Below, piece after piece: positions 46,357 through 58,317 of a stretch of 64,000 nt of DNA. Below the pieces are notes generated by a model, which had not been told where the DNA came from, searched no databases, and was given only the letters and a program-made list of their open reading frames with translations. The stretch is from Mesorhizobium jarvisii (GTDB lineage Bacteria; Pseudomonadota; Alphaproteobacteria; Rhizobiales; Rhizobiaceae): NCBI RefSeq assembly GCF_003601985.1, contig NZ_QZXA01000008.1:62001-126000 (forward strand), written 5' to 3'. Every line of letters begins with the position of its first letter. The first letter of the stretch is position 1. The position numbers and the translations under genes are program-made.

Positions 46357-46950
46357 ATGGCCACCGAAATCGCCTCTCCCCACGACATTTTCCCGCATAT
46401 CCGGATCGTCATGGGCATGGTGATCGGGCTTGGTGTCGCCCGCCTGCTGTCGGGGGTGGCGCGCATCGTCCAGCATCCCGGCCAGTACCGGCTGTATCCC
46501 GTGCATCTGGCCTGGGTCGCCTCGGTGCTGTTGATGCTGGTGCATTTCTGGTGGTGGGAGTTCGGGCTCTACGCCATCGAGACCTGGACCTTCGGCAAGT
46601 ACCTGTTCATCATTTTCTACGCGATCACGCTGTTCCTGCTGTGCGCGCTGCTGTTTCCGGATTCGATGCTGGACTACACCAGCTACGAGGATTTCTTCTA
46701 TTCGCGCCGCGGCTGGTTCTTCGGCCTGCTGGCGGCGACCTATCTGCTCGATGTCATCGATACGCTGCTGAAAGGGCCCGAGCATTTCGCCCGCTTCGGC
46801 AACGAATATCTGTTCCGCACGCCGGTCTTCGTGGCACTGTGCATCGCCGCGATCCTGGTGCGCGACCGCCGCTTCCACATCGCCTTCGTCGCGGCAGCAC
46901 TAATCTATCAGATATCGTTCATCCTGCGGCTCTTCGACACGATCGTATGA
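46357..46950 (+). CDS. Hypothetical multi-pass membrane protein
   Basis: A 197-residue protein with about five to six hydrophobic segments (IVMGMVIGLGVARLLSGVA, LAWVASVLLMLVHFWWWEF, FIIFYAITLFLLCALLFP, FVALCIAAILV). No family is recognised. It lies between ureC and the GST-ureE pair in the same direction; a link to urease is only positional. Confidence 0.6.
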   Translation: MATEIASPHDIFPHIRIVMGMVIGLGVARLLSGVARIVQHPGQYRLYPVHLAWVASVLLMLVHFWWWEFGLYAIETWTFGKYLFIIFYAITLFLLCALLFPDSMLDYTSYEDFFYSRRGWFFGLLAATYLLDVIDTLLKGPEHFARFGNEYLFRTPVFVALCIAAILVRDRRFHIAFVAAALIYQISFILRLFDTIV

Positions 46951-46994
46951 CTGTTGCGGATGGTCTAGAGTCCAGGAAGAGACAGGATCTAAGC

Positions 46995-47600
46995 ATGTAC
47001 AAGGCCGTTGGATCACGGGGATCCCGGGTCAGCCGCGTTCTCTGGATGCTCGAGGAGCTCGGGCAGCCCTATGAATTCGTCGAGGTCAAACTGCGCTCGC
47101 CAGAAGCCTATGCGCTCAACCCGTCGGGCAAGGTGCCGGTCCTCATCGACGGCGAGCTGACGGTGACGGATTCGGCGGCGATCTGCGTCTACCTGGCCGA
47201 CAAGCACGCTGACAAAGGCATGGGCGCCAATCCCGGTGTTGCCGGCCGCGCCGAGATGGATTCCTGGATGCATTTTGCCCAGAGCGAGTTCGAGGCGCCG
47301 CTGTGGAACAAATTGCGCCACCGCTTCCTGCTGCCGAAGGAAGTACGCGTCGATGTCGGCCCGGCGGCGGCCTACGATTTTGCCTCGGAAGCCAAGGCAC
47401 TGGACCGCCGGCTCGGCGACAAGCCGTTTGCGCTGAGTGACCGGTTTTCCGCGGTCGACGTGCTGCTCGGCGACATGGGCAACTGGGCGCGCGCCGGAAA
47501 ATTCCCGATCGAGTCCGCCCGCGTCAACGCCTATTTCGACCGGGTGCTTTCGCGCCCAGCCCGCGCGCGGGCGCAGGCCAACGGAGGCTCCATGAAATGA
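46995..47600 (+). CDS. Glutathione S-transferase family protein, coupled to ureE
   Basis: A 201-residue GST. The N-domain has GSRGSRVSRVLWMLEELGQP, LNPSGKVPVLIDG and VTDSAAICVYLAD. The helical C-domain contains FALSDRFSAVDVLLGDM. Its stop overlaps the ureE start (ATGA), so it is translated together with a nickel-chaperone gene. A role in metal or thiol homeostasis during urease maturation is plausible but unproven. Confidence 0.85.
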   Translation: MYKAVGSRGSRVSRVLWMLEELGQPYEFVEVKLRSPEAYALNPSGKVPVLIDGELTVTDSAAICVYLADKHADKGMGANPGVAGRAEMDSWMHFAQSEFEAPLWNKLRHRFLLPKEVRVDVGPAAAYDFASEAKALDRRLGDKPFALSDRFSAVDVLLGDMGNWARAGKFPIESARVNAYFDRVLSRPARARAQANGGSMK

Positions 47601-48211
47601 AACTCAACCTCAACACCGACTTCACCAAATTCCCGCGCGCCGTCACGGTGCTGCTCGCCGGCGAGGCGGGCGCGGCGCCGGCGTTTGCCAAGGCTGTGCT
47701 TGCGCATGACGAGCGGCATCTGCGCCGCCGCGCCATCGAACTGTCCGACGGCAGCAAGGTGCTGGTCGACCTGCCAGAACCCGTCGCCCTGAACGATGGC
47801 GACCGGCTGGTGCTGGAGGATGGCCGCCATGTCGAGATCATCGCGGCGCCGGAAGAGGTCTATGATATCCGCGCCCGCGACGGCGTGCATCTGACCGAAC
47901 TGGCCTGGCATATCGGCAACCGCCATCTCGCCGCAGGCATCGAGGCGGATCGCATCGTCATCCTGCGCGACCATGTCATCAAGGCGATGCTGGAGGGGCT
48001 TGGCGCCACGGTGCGCGAGGTCTCCGAACCGTTCAAGCCGGTGCGCGGCGCTTATTCCGGCCATGGGGGTGGGCATGGTCATGACCATGGCCACGATCAC
48101 AGCCATGCCGAGGCGCATGCACATAGCCACGGTGAGGCACACTCCCACTCGCATAGCGAATCGCATTCGCACTCGCACAGCCATACCGGCCACCACCACG
48201 ATCATGACTGA
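47597..48211 (+). CDS. ureE: Urease accessory protein UreE, nickel metallochaperone with long His tail
   Basis: A 204-residue UreE. The N-terminal peptide-binding domain has RRRAIELSDGSKVLVDLPEP, and the metal-binding domain has HLTELAWHIGNRHLAAG and RDHVIKAMLEGLG. The C-terminal 50 residues are extremely His-rich (HGHDHGHDHSHAEAHAHSHG and onward), the usual nickel-storage tail but unusually long. It overlaps both neighbours (GST by 4 bases, ureF by 8). Confidence 0.95.
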   Translation: MKLNLNTDFTKFPRAVTVLLAGEAGAAPAFAKAVLAHDERHLRRRAIELSDGSKVLVDLPEPVALNDGDRLVLEDGRHVEIIAAPEEVYDIRARDGVHLTELAWHIGNRHLAAGIEADRIVILRDHVIKAMLEGLGATVREVSEPFKPVRGAYSGHGGGHGHDHGHDHSHAEAHAHSHGEAHSHSHSESHSHSHSHTGHHHDHD

Positions 48212-48875
48212 CCAGCCTTCGAACATCGCCCTGCTGCGGCTGATGGCGTGGCTGTCGCCGGCCTTCCCGGTCGGCGGCTTTGCCTATAGCCACGGTCTCG
48301 AACGGGCGGTGCATGACGGGCAGGTTGCCGATGCCGCGAGCCTGGCCCACTGGCTGGAAACGCTGGTCGAGATGGGCTCGGGCTGGAACGATGCCGTGCT
48401 GTTTTCCGAGAGCTGGCGCCGCGCCCGCACCGCCGGCGATCTCGACGAAGTCGCCGCACTGGCCGAGGCGCTGGCCGGCTCGCGGGAACGCCATACCGAG
48501 ACCATGCTGCAAGGTGCCGCCTTCCTCAGAGCAGCTGCGGCCTGGCCCAATCCGGTGCTGGCGCGCCTGCCTGCCGAATGCGCTTACTGCGTCACCGTCG
48601 GCGCCATTGCCGGCGGCAACGGCATTGCGCTGCAGGATGCGCTGTCCGCCTTCCTGCAAGCCTTCTTCTCCAACCTCGTCCAGGCGGCGATCAGGCTCGG
48701 TGTCGTCGGCCAGAGCGAGGCCACCACGCTGCTGGCCGGCTTCGAGCCGTTGGCGCTCTCAACCGCCGACCGCGCGTCCCGATCGACATTGGACGATCTC
48801 GGCGGCTGCGCCTTCGTCTCCGACATCATGGCGATGAAGCACGAAACCCAGTATTCGCGGCTGTTCCGTTCATGA
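48204..48875 (+). CDS. ureF: Urease accessory protein UreF
   Basis: A 223-residue UreF, all-helical, which binds UreD and gates GTP hydrolysis by UreG. Family segments are MAWLSPAFPVGGFAYSHGLE, TLVEMGSGWNDAVLFSESWR, QAFFSNLVQAAIRLGVVGQ and SDIMAMKHETQYSRLFRS at the C-terminus. It overlaps the ureE end by 8 bases and the following DUF3995 gene by 4. Confidence 0.95.
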   Translation: MTDQPSNIALLRLMAWLSPAFPVGGFAYSHGLERAVHDGQVADAASLAHWLETLVEMGSGWNDAVLFSESWRRARTAGDLDEVAALAEALAGSRERHTETMLQGAAFLRAAAAWPNPVLARLPAECAYCVTVGAIAGGNGIALQDALSAFLQAFFSNLVQAAIRLGVVGQSEATTLLAGFEPLALSTADRASRSTLDDLGGCAFVSDIMAMKHETQYSRLFRS

Positions 48876-49308
48876 TCGCCCTCGCCTTTGTCCTCTCCTT
48901 CGTCCTGCTGCTGATCACGGCGCTGCATGTCTATTGGGGCATTGGCGGCATCTGGCCGGGCAGGGATGCGGCGTCCTGCGCCCGCGCGGTCGTCGGCTTT
49001 CGCGGTGTCGACGAAATGCCGACGCCCTTCGCCAGTTTCGCCGTTGCCGCCTGTCTTGGCCTGGCAACGCTCTGGCCGCTGGCGCTCATCGGCTTCTTTG
49101 CCTCGCCTTTCCCGAGGGAAGGCCTTGCCGCCACCTCGCTGCTCATCGGGCTGGTGTTCCTGGGGCGCGGCATTGCCGGCTTCACGCCGTGGTGGCGGCG
49201 CCTGGCGCCAGAACAGCCTTTCGCGCGGCTCGACGTGCGTTACTATTCGCCGCTGTGCCTGTTGATCGGGCTCGGCTTCGCAGTCCTTGCCATCATGGAG
49301 TTCCCGAC

Positions 49309-49312
<4 letters not shown>
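48872..49312 (+). CDS. DUF3995-type small membrane protein
   Basis: A 146-residue membrane protein with four hydrophobic segments. It contains ALHVYWGIGGIWPGRD, typical of DUF3995 proteins, and a C-terminal YYSPLCLLIGLGF. It overlaps ureF and ureG by ATGA at both ends, so it is fully embedded in the urease accessory operon. Its function is unknown; metal or proton transport in urease activation is only a guess. Confidence 0.78.
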
Positions 49313-50036
<724 letters not shown>

Positions 50037-50040
<4 letters not shown>

Positions 50041-50804
50041 GCATCGCCCGCCTGCAGAAGGAACCGCTGACCAACCTGCCCTTCTACGAAGAGCGCGTCG
50101 ATCTCGCCTGTGCCTTTCGCTGGACGGCGCGGCTCAACATGCACGAGGCGGTGGCCAACCATTTCTCGCTGGCGGTCAATGATGACGGCACGCAGTTCCT
50201 GATGAACCCCAACCAGGTGCATTTCTCGCGCATCAAGGCCAGCGACATGTTGATGATCGACGCCAACGATCCCAACACGCTCGCCGGCCCCAACGCGCCC
50301 GACCCGACGGCCTGGGGCCTGCACGGCGCCATCCACCGCAACGTGCCCCATGCGCGCTGCGTCATGCATGTGCATTCCATCCATGCCACGGTGCTGGCGT
50401 CGCTCGCCGATTCGACATTGCCGCCGATCGACCAGAATTCGGCGATGTTCTTCAACCGCCATGTCGTCGACGCGCATTATGGCGGGCTGGCCTTCGAGGA
50501 AGAGGGCGAGCGCTGCTCGCAGCTTCTCACCGACCCCAAGGTCAAGGTCATGGTGATGGGCAATCACGGCGTGCTGGTGATCGGCGATACGGTCGCCGAT
50601 GCCTTCAACCGCATGTTCTATTTCGAGCGCGCCGCCGAGACCTATATCAAGGCGCTGTGGACCGGCCGGCCTCTGCGCACGCTGTCCGATGCGATCGCCG
50701 AGAAGGCGGCCAGCGAAATGGACGACTATCCCGGCCAGGCCGAGCGCCATCTCGCCGAGTTGAAGGCGATCCTCGACGAGGAAGAGCCGGTCTACAGGAA
50801 TTAG
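50037..50804 (+). CDS. Class II aldolase/adducin-family protein
   Basis: A 255-residue class II aldolase-fold protein. The metal-binding His are in CVMHVHSIHATVLA and in FFNRHVVDAHYGG, with VMGNHGVLVIGDTVADAF. This family includes fuculose-phosphate aldolase relatives and many members of unknown substrate. It is coupled to ureG by ATGA but is not a known urease factor. Its end overlaps the convergent HAD gene by four bases. Confidence 0.82.
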
Positions 50805-51433
50805 AGCCCGAGCTGAGCCCGTAATTCCTCGGCGCTGTTGATGACGATGGCGCCGGGCGGTCCTTCCATCGGCTTTTCCGGCCAGAAGATCGTCTTCATC
50901 CCCGCCGCCAGACCCGCCATGGCGCCCGGCCAGCTGTCGTCGACCGCGACCGCGTGCGCGGGATCGACTTCGGCCAGGTACGCGGCGCGCAGGAAAGGTT
51001 CGGCGTGCGGCTTGCCATCACGCACATCGTTGCGGCTGATCGTTTTCATGCCTGGATAAAACAGACCGACCATGCGCAGATTGGCGTCGACGATCATCCG
51101 GTCCGAATTCGATACCACCGCTTGCTGCACGCCAAGCGCGCGCAATTCATTGAAGACTTCTATAGCGCCAGGACGCGGTTTCAGCCCCTCCACCAGCGGC
51201 AGATAGTGCTCGTATTTGCGCATGATCCAGTCGTCGAAGGGAAGATCGAGGCCGAACTCGTCGCGCATCATTTCGTAGACCGGCCAGGCGGCGACACCGA
51301 GCACGCGCTCATGAAGGTCGGCGGGCGGCTTGAGGCCTGCATTGCGCATTGCCGCCACAAGGGCTGCCTCGTGCAGCGGCTCGCTATCGACCAGCGTGCC
51401 GTCCATGTCCCAGAAAACCGCCTTCGGTGTCAT
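50801..51433 (-). CDS. HAD-superfamily phosphatase (beta-phosphoglucomutase-like)
   Basis: A 210-residue HAD phosphatase with motif I WDMDGTLVDSEPLHE, motif II AVVSNSDRMIV, motif III Lys in RDGKPHAEPFLRAA and motif IV AVDDSWPGAMAG. The cap domain type resembles phosphoglycolate/sugar phosphate phosphatases. It is a single leftward gene between the urease cluster and the smo regulator. Confidence 0.86.
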   Translation of the reverse strand: MTPKAVFWDMDGTLVDSEPLHEAALVAAMRNAGLKPPADLHERVLGVAAWPVYEMMRDEFGLDLPFDDWIMRKYEHYLPLVEGLKPRPGAIEVFNELRALGVQQAVVSNSDRMIVDANLRMVGLFYPGMKTISRNDVRDGKPHAEPFLRAAYLAEVDPAHAVAVDDSWPGAMAGLAAGMKTIFWPEKPMEGPPGAIVINSAEELRAQLGL

Positions 51434-51678
51434 GCAGCGCTCCTTTTGCGATCCCCTTAAAGGGTTTGCGCCGGGAGATAAACCATCGCGATCACAGAAG
51501 GTGACTGCCGCCGGAAGCGAAGCCGCCCTGCTTTGCGCGTCGCGATCGTGTCAGCGGGAAAATCCCTGCCGTGCGTGGCCAAACAATTGCCCTTGAGATT
51601 GACAATTGCGCAGGAGGCCGTTCCCTGCGAAACTGGGAGCGGACCGCTCCTGTGAGCAGCGGTTTGCGGAGGCAGGAC

Positions 51679-52638
51679 GTGAATACCCGGCAGGATGGCG
51701 GCAGCAACAGGCTGGACGACGCGGCGCGCGCCGGATGGCTCTATTATGTCGCCGGTAACACACAGGACCAGATCGCCGCCACGCTCGGCATTTCACGGCA
51801 GACGGCGCAGCGGCTGGTGTCGCTGGCGGTGTCGGAAGGCCTGATCAAGGTCCGTGTCGATCATCCGATCGCCAACTGCCTTGACCTCGCCGCCCGGCTG
51901 AAATCGCGTTTCGCACTCGACCTGGTCGAAGTGGTGCCGAGTGATCCGAATTCATCCTCCACCACCATCGGCATCGCCGAAGCGGCGGCCGCGGAGATCG
52001 AGCGGCGGCTGCGGTCGCCGACGCCGATCGTCATGGGCATCGGCACCGGACGCACGCTGAAGGCGGCGATCGAGCAACTGCCGCCGATGGAATGCCCGCA
52101 GCACAAGGTGGTGTCCTTGACCGGCAACATTTCGCCGGACGGCTCGGCCGCCTTCTACAACGTCATCTTCACCATGGCCGACCGGGTCAAGGCGCGCTCC
52201 TTCCCGATGCCGCTGCCGGTCATCGCCTCCTCGCCGCAGGAGCGCGAGATGCTGCTCAACCAGCCGATGATCCAGCCAACGCTGGCGCTTGCGGCGGAAG
52301 CCGACGTCACCTTCATCGGCATTGGCGATCTCGGTCCGAAGGCGCCGCTCTACGAGGACGGCTTCATTTCCGAAAGCGAGTTGAAGGCCCTGCAGAAGGC
52401 TGGCGGCATCGCCGAGATCGTCGGCTGGGTGTTCGACCGGGAAGGCCGCATGATCGAGGGCATCACCAACGACCGGGTGTCGTCGGCATCGCTGCCGTCG
52501 CGCGAGAAGTCGCTGGTCATTGCGCTGGCCATGGGCGAGCGCAAGCTGCCGGGCATCCTGGCGGCCGTGAACCGCCGGCTGGTCAATGGTCTCATCACCG
52601 ACGAACGGACGGCGACCGCTTTGCTGGCCAGCATCTGA
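51679..52638 (+). CDS. SorC/DeoR-type sugar-binding transcriptional regulator of the polyol operon
   Basis: A 319-residue regulator. The N-terminal helix-turn-helix is GNTQDQIAATLGISRQTAQR, followed by a SorC-type sugar-phosphate-binding domain (VMGIGTGRTLKAAIEQLP, VVSLTGNISPDGSAAFYNVI, FIGIGDLGPKAPLYEDGFIS). GTG at 51679 is chosen because GCGGAGGCAGGAC precedes it at ideal spacing; an upstream in-frame start has no RBS. It lies near the smo transporter genes and is the probable local regulator (SmoC-like). Confidence 0.85.
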   Translation: MNTRQDGGSNRLDDAARAGWLYYVAGNTQDQIAATLGISRQTAQRLVSLAVSEGLIKVRVDHPIANCLDLAARLKSRFALDLVEVVPSDPNSSSTTIGIAEAAAAEIERRLRSPTPIVMGIGTGRTLKAAIEQLPPMECPQHKVVSLTGNISPDGSAAFYNVIFTMADRVKARSFPMPLPVIASSPQEREMLLNQPMIQPTLALAAEADVTFIGIGDLGPKAPLYEDGFISESELKALQKAGGIAEIVGWVFDREGRMIEGITNDRVSSASLPSREKSLVIALAMGERKLPGILAAVNRRLVNGLITDERTATALLASI

Positions 52639-52702
52639 CCGGGACGCGGCAGCGCCTGCCGGATACGGTCGCGGCGGCTGCCTGGCGATAAAACCAGCAA
52701 GT

Positions 52703-52888
52703 CTATTTGTGCCGGCCGAAAGGGTCGTTGCCATCGAGGAAACCGAGGTCGCGCTGCAGATGGGGCGACAGGTCCCTGATGTCGAGACGGGCCTTTCTTT
52801 TGCTCGCGAACCAGCCGAATCCGTCCGCAAGCCACGAAATCCAGCGGTGATCGGGAGCGGGAGTGCATTTTTGCTGCGCCATGGTCAT
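52703..52888 (-). CDS. Small DUF1127-like protein
   Basis: A protein of about 61 residues with an Arg-rich C-terminal half, ARLDIRDLSPHLQRDLGFLD followed by GNDPFGRHK, which fits the DUF1127 pattern (L-D-R-D-L-G). AAGG lies nine bases before the chosen ATG. It is transcribed divergently from the LysR gene at 52999. Small DUF1127 proteins in alphaproteobacteria can bind RNA or affect phosphate and nitrogen responses; none of this is shown here. Confidence 0.6.
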   Translation of the reverse strand: MTMAQQKCTPAPDHRWISWLADGFGWFASKRKARLDIRDLSPHLQRDLGFLDGNDPFGRHK

Positions 52889-52998
52889 GATCGTCAACCT
52901 TCGCTATCCTGGACCCGAATGACGGGTTGACAGTGAATGTCGGTCTTGCTGGCCAGCTTTGCCAATCGAACGTCGATAAGGACCCATAAGGAGCCTTT

Positions 52999-53904
52999 AT
53001 GCCGGATCTGAGCTCACCGCAGGTTTCGCAACTGCCACCGCTGCAGGCGATCCGGGTGTTCGAAGCGGTGGCGCGGCATCTTTCCTTCACCAAGGCCGCC
53101 GTGGAACTCGCCATGACACAGGCCGCCGTCAGCTATCAGATCAAGGTGCTGGAAGAGCGCGTCGGCGCACCGCTGTTCCTGCGGCGGCCGCGGCAAATCG
53201 AGCTGACCGAAGCCGGCCAAAGGCTGGCGCCGGCGGTCAGCGAGGCCTTTGCCATTCTTAGCCAGGCCTATGCCGCCGCGCGCGGTGGCGCGGACGGGCT
53301 GCTGTGCGTCACCACCGTGCTGACCTTCGCCTCGAACTGGCTGGCTCATCATCTGGGTTCGTTCCAGATGGCTCATCCAGCACTTGCCGTGCGGCTCGAA
53401 ACATCGAGCCGTCTGACGGATTTCGCCCGCGAGGATGTCGATCTCGCCATCCGCTCGGGCAGCGGCAAATGGCCGGGTCTGGAGGCCCACAAGCTGCTCG
53501 ACGCCGATTTCACGCCGATGCTGAGCCCGAAGCTCGCGGCCAGCATTGGCGGCGTCAAGGAGCCGGCCGACCTCTTGCGGCTGCCGATCCTCGATCCGGG
53601 CGATGTCTGGTGGACGCAATGGTTCGAGACGGCCGGCGTGCATGCGCATGATCTTGCCAAGCGGCCCGGCAGCAGCATGGGCGCGCAGGCCTATGAGGCC
53701 AATGCGGCTATCGCGGGCCATGGCGTGGCGATCCTGACCCGGGCGCTGTTCAAGGCGGAACTTGCCGACGGCCGCCTGATCCAGCCTTTCGACCTGGTCG
53801 GCGATGACGGCCACGCCTATTGGCTGGTCTATCCCGAAGCACGCCGCAACGTGCCGAAGATCCGCGCCTTCCGCGACTGGCTGCTGGCCGAGATCGCCTG
53901 CTGA
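52999..53904 (+). CDS. LysR-family transcriptional regulator (GcvA-like)
   Basis: A 301-residue LysR regulator. The N-terminal helix-turn-helix spans about residues 15-75 (AIRVFEAVARHLSFTKAAVE, MTQAAVSYQIKVLEERVGAP) and is followed by a two-lobe effector domain (VTTVLTFASNWLAHHLGSF, FAREDVDLAIRSGSGKWPG). The pattern resembles GcvA. AAGGAGCCTTT is an excellent RBS. It is divergent from the DUF1127-like gene, a usual arrangement for a LysR target. Confidence 0.9.
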   Translation: MPDLSSPQVSQLPPLQAIRVFEAVARHLSFTKAAVELAMTQAAVSYQIKVLEERVGAPLFLRRPRQIELTEAGQRLAPAVSEAFAILSQAYAAARGGADGLLCVTTVLTFASNWLAHHLGSFQMAHPALAVRLETSSRLTDFAREDVDLAIRSGSGKWPGLEAHKLLDADFTPMLSPKLAASIGGVKEPADLLRLPILDPGDVWWTQWFETAGVHAHDLAKRPGSSMGAQAYEANAAIAGHGVAILTRALFKAELADGRLIQPFDLVGDDGHAYWLVYPEARRNVPKIRAFRDWLLAEIAC

Positions 53905-54031
53905 CAGGCGCGTTTCTCCCGATTCAATCCTCCGGCCCTTCCAGTCCCGCCGCCTGATATCAGGGGCGGACAAGCCTGTCTTTGTCTGTCCATCGGCAGG
54001 TCCGGTGCTGCGCTGCAGCATCGAATCCGGC

Positions 54032-54066
54032 TTGACATAATTCACGGCAAGTGAGTAATTGCTCAC
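54032..54066 (+). promoter_or_regulatory. Likely smo promoter with palindromic operator
   Basis: TTGACA (54032-54037) is a good -35 box, and AGTAAT 16 bases on is a possible -10. Overlapping the -10 is the dyad GTGAGTAATTGCTCAC (54051-54066; arms GTGAG/CTCAC), well placed for a repressor. It sits 42 bases before the smoE start. The SorC-type regulator at 51679 is the natural candidate. Confidence 0.55.
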
Positions 54067-54107
54067 AGCCAAGGCAAATGCTCATCTTGGTTCATGGGAG
54101 GAATTTG

Positions 54108-55418
<1,311 letters not shown>

Positions 55419-55438
55419 GGCTCCTCCCGGTGCCGAAT

Positions 55439-55492
55439 GCCGGTTGCCTCCTCGACCGGCAACGGCCGCCCGAGTTCCCAGCTCGGGCGGCC
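55439..55492 (+). other. Tandem stem-loops between smoE and smoF
   Basis: GCCGGT/ACCGGC (55439-55460) and GGCCGCCCGAG/CTCGGGCGGCC (55464-55492, perfect 11-bp stem, 7-base loop) lie after the smoE stop. They probably allow more binding protein than permease, as in malE-malF. No T run follows. Confidence 0.65.
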
Positions 55493-55541
55493 GCCTTCAA
55501 CGCCTCTGAAAATTCAGTCTGACCATTGAAGGGTGACCGTC

Positions 55542-56414
55542 ATGGCTACTCAGCAGACCCGTTCGCTTGCCCGTTTCATGATGGCACCATCCGTCGTGCT
55601 GCTGTTCGTCTGGATGATCGTGCCGCTGGTCATCACCATCTGGTTCTCCTTCCAGCAGTACAATCCGCTCAACCCGATCCGCGACGGGTTCGTCGGCTTC
55701 TCCAATTACGCGCTGTTCTATTCCAATCCGGCCTTCCTGCAGTCGATCCTCAACACCTTGATCCTGGTGATCAGCGTGCTGCTGATCACGGTGATCGGCG
55801 GCATCCTGCTGGCGCTGTTGATCGACCAGCCGATGTGGGGACAAGGCATCGTGCGCATCCTCGTCATCTCGCCGTTCTTCGTCATGCCGCCGGTGGCCGC
55901 ACTAGTCTGGAAGAACATGATCATGCACCCGCAATACGGGGTGTTCGCCGACATAGCGCGCTTCTTCGGGGCGCAACCGATCGACTGGTTCGGGCAACAT
56001 CCGATGACGGCGATCATCATCATCGTCGCCTGGCAGTGGCTACCTTTCGCGACGCTGATCCTGTTGACCGCGCTGCAGTCGCTTGACGGCGAGCAGAAGG
56101 AAGCCGCCGAAATGGACGGCGCCGGCTTCATCAGCCGCTTCATCTATCTGACGCTGCCGCACATGTCGCGCGCCATCACCGTCGTCATCCTCATCCAGAC
56201 GATCTTCCTGCTCTCGGTCTATGCCGAGATCCTCGTCACAACCAATGGCGGCCCCGGCTACGCCTCCACCAACCTGCCCTTCCTCGTCTACCAGAAGGCG
56301 CTGCTGGAGTTCAAAATCGGCCAGGCATCCGCGGGCGGTGTGATCGCCGTCATTCTCGCCAACATCGTCGCCTTCTTCGCCATGCGCGCGGTCGGCAAGA
56401 ACCTCGACAAGTAA
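55542..56414 (+). CDS. smoF: Sorbitol/mannitol ABC transporter permease 1
   Basis: A 290-residue CUT1-type permease with six hydrophobic helices, from FMMAPSVVLLFVWMIVPLVI on, and the cytoplasmic EAA loop (EQKEAAEMDGAGFISRFIYL) that contacts the ATPase. The start MATQQTRSLA is chosen over a GTG nine bases upstream because GAAGGG is better spaced. It pairs with smoG as the membrane channel. Confidence 0.92.
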   Translation: MATQQTRSLARFMMAPSVVLLFVWMIVPLVITIWFSFQQYNPLNPIRDGFVGFSNYALFYSNPAFLQSILNTLILVISVLLITVIGGILLALLIDQPMWGQGIVRILVISPFFVMPPVAALVWKNMIMHPQYGVFADIARFFGAQPIDWFGQHPMTAIIIIVAWQWLPFATLILLTALQSLDGEQKEAAEMDGAGFISRFIYLTLPHMSRAITVVILIQTIFLLSVYAEILVTTNGGPGYASTNLPFLVYQKALLEFKIGQASAGGVIAVILANIVAFFAMRAVGKNLDK

Positions 56415-56425
56415 GGGAGGACAAG

Positions 56426-57250
56426 ATGGCCCGTGCAGTCACCACCCAGCACAAGACGATCGCGACGGTTGCGGCCTGGATCGTCGCCCTGCTGATCTTC
56501 TTCCCGATCCTCTACACCATCATCACCTCGTTCAAGTCGGAACAGGAGGCGATCCAGGGCTTCGCGCTGATCCCGTCGGGAACTTTCGAGAGCTATACCG
56601 AGGTTCAGGCGCAGAGCGGCTATTTCAAGTTCTTCTTCAACTCGGTGCTGCTCTCTGTCGGATCGACCGTCCTGGCCCTGTTGGTCGCCATTCCGGCGGC
56701 ATGGTCGATGGCGTTCTCGCCGACCAAGCGGACCAAGGACATTCTGATGTGGATGCTGTCCACCAAGATGATGCCGGCGGTCGCGGTGCTGTTCCCGATC
56801 TACCTGATCTTCCGCGACACCGGCCTGCTCGACAGCCGCATCGGCCTGATGGTCATGCTGATGCTGATCAACCTGCCGATCGTGGTGTGGATGCTCTACA
56901 CCTATTTCCGCGAGATCCCGGGCGAGATCCTGGAAGCGGCGCGCATGGACGGCGCCTCGCTGTGGAACGAGATCATCTATGTGCTGACCCCGATGGCGGT
57001 GCCCGGCATCGCCTCGACCATGCTCTTGAACATCATCCTGGCCTGGAACGAGGCGTTCTGGACGATCCGGCTCACCACCACGGAAGCAGCGCCGCTGACC
57101 GCCTTCATCAGTTCGTTCTCCAGCCCGCAAGGCCTGTTCTGGGCCAAGCTTTCGGCGGCCTCGACGCTGGCGATCGCGCCGATACTGATCATGGGCTGGT
57201 TCAGCCAGAAGCAGCTGGTGCGCGGCCTGACCTTCGGCGCCGTGAAGTAA
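56426..57250 (+). CDS. smoG: Sorbitol/mannitol ABC transporter permease 2
   Basis: A 274-residue CUT1 permease. TM1 is AAWIVALLIFFPILYTIITS. The EAA loop (EIPGEILEAARMDGASLWNE) precedes VLTPMAVPGIASTMLL. RBS AAGGGAGG is 7 bases upstream. It lies 11 bases after smoF and is followed by a short gap with an odd 15-base repeat of the smoK start. Confidence 0.92.
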   Translation: MARAVTTQHKTIATVAAWIVALLIFFPILYTIITSFKSEQEAIQGFALIPSGTFESYTEVQAQSGYFKFFFNSVLLSVGSTVLALLVAIPAAWSMAFSPTKRTKDILMWMLSTKMMPAVAVLFPIYLIFRDTGLLDSRIGLMVMLMLINLPIVVWMLYTYFREIPGEILEAARMDGASLWNEIIYVLTPMAVPGIASTMLLNIILAWNEAFWTIRLTTTEAAPLTAFISSFSSPQGLFWAKLSAASTLAIAPILIMGWFSQKQLVRGLTFGAVK

Positions 57251-57270
57251 GTAAGCCGTGACCTAACGTG

Positions 57271-57312
57271 ACGCTCAAGAACGTCGGACAATAACCCCTC
57301 GGGGAGGAAACC

Positions 57313-57339
<27 letters not shown>
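57271..57339 (+). repeat. 15-bp direct repeat flanking the smoK start
   Basis: ACGCTCAAGAACGTC occurs at 57271-57285 and again at 57325-57339 inside the smoK start. The first copy begins a mini frame GTG-ACG-CTC-AAG-AAC-GTC that stops after 8 codons and mirrors the ITLKNV of SmoK. CCCCTCGGGG lies over the smoK RBS. Confidence 0.6.
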
Positions 57340-58313
<974 letters not shown>

Positions 58314-58317
<4 letters not shown>

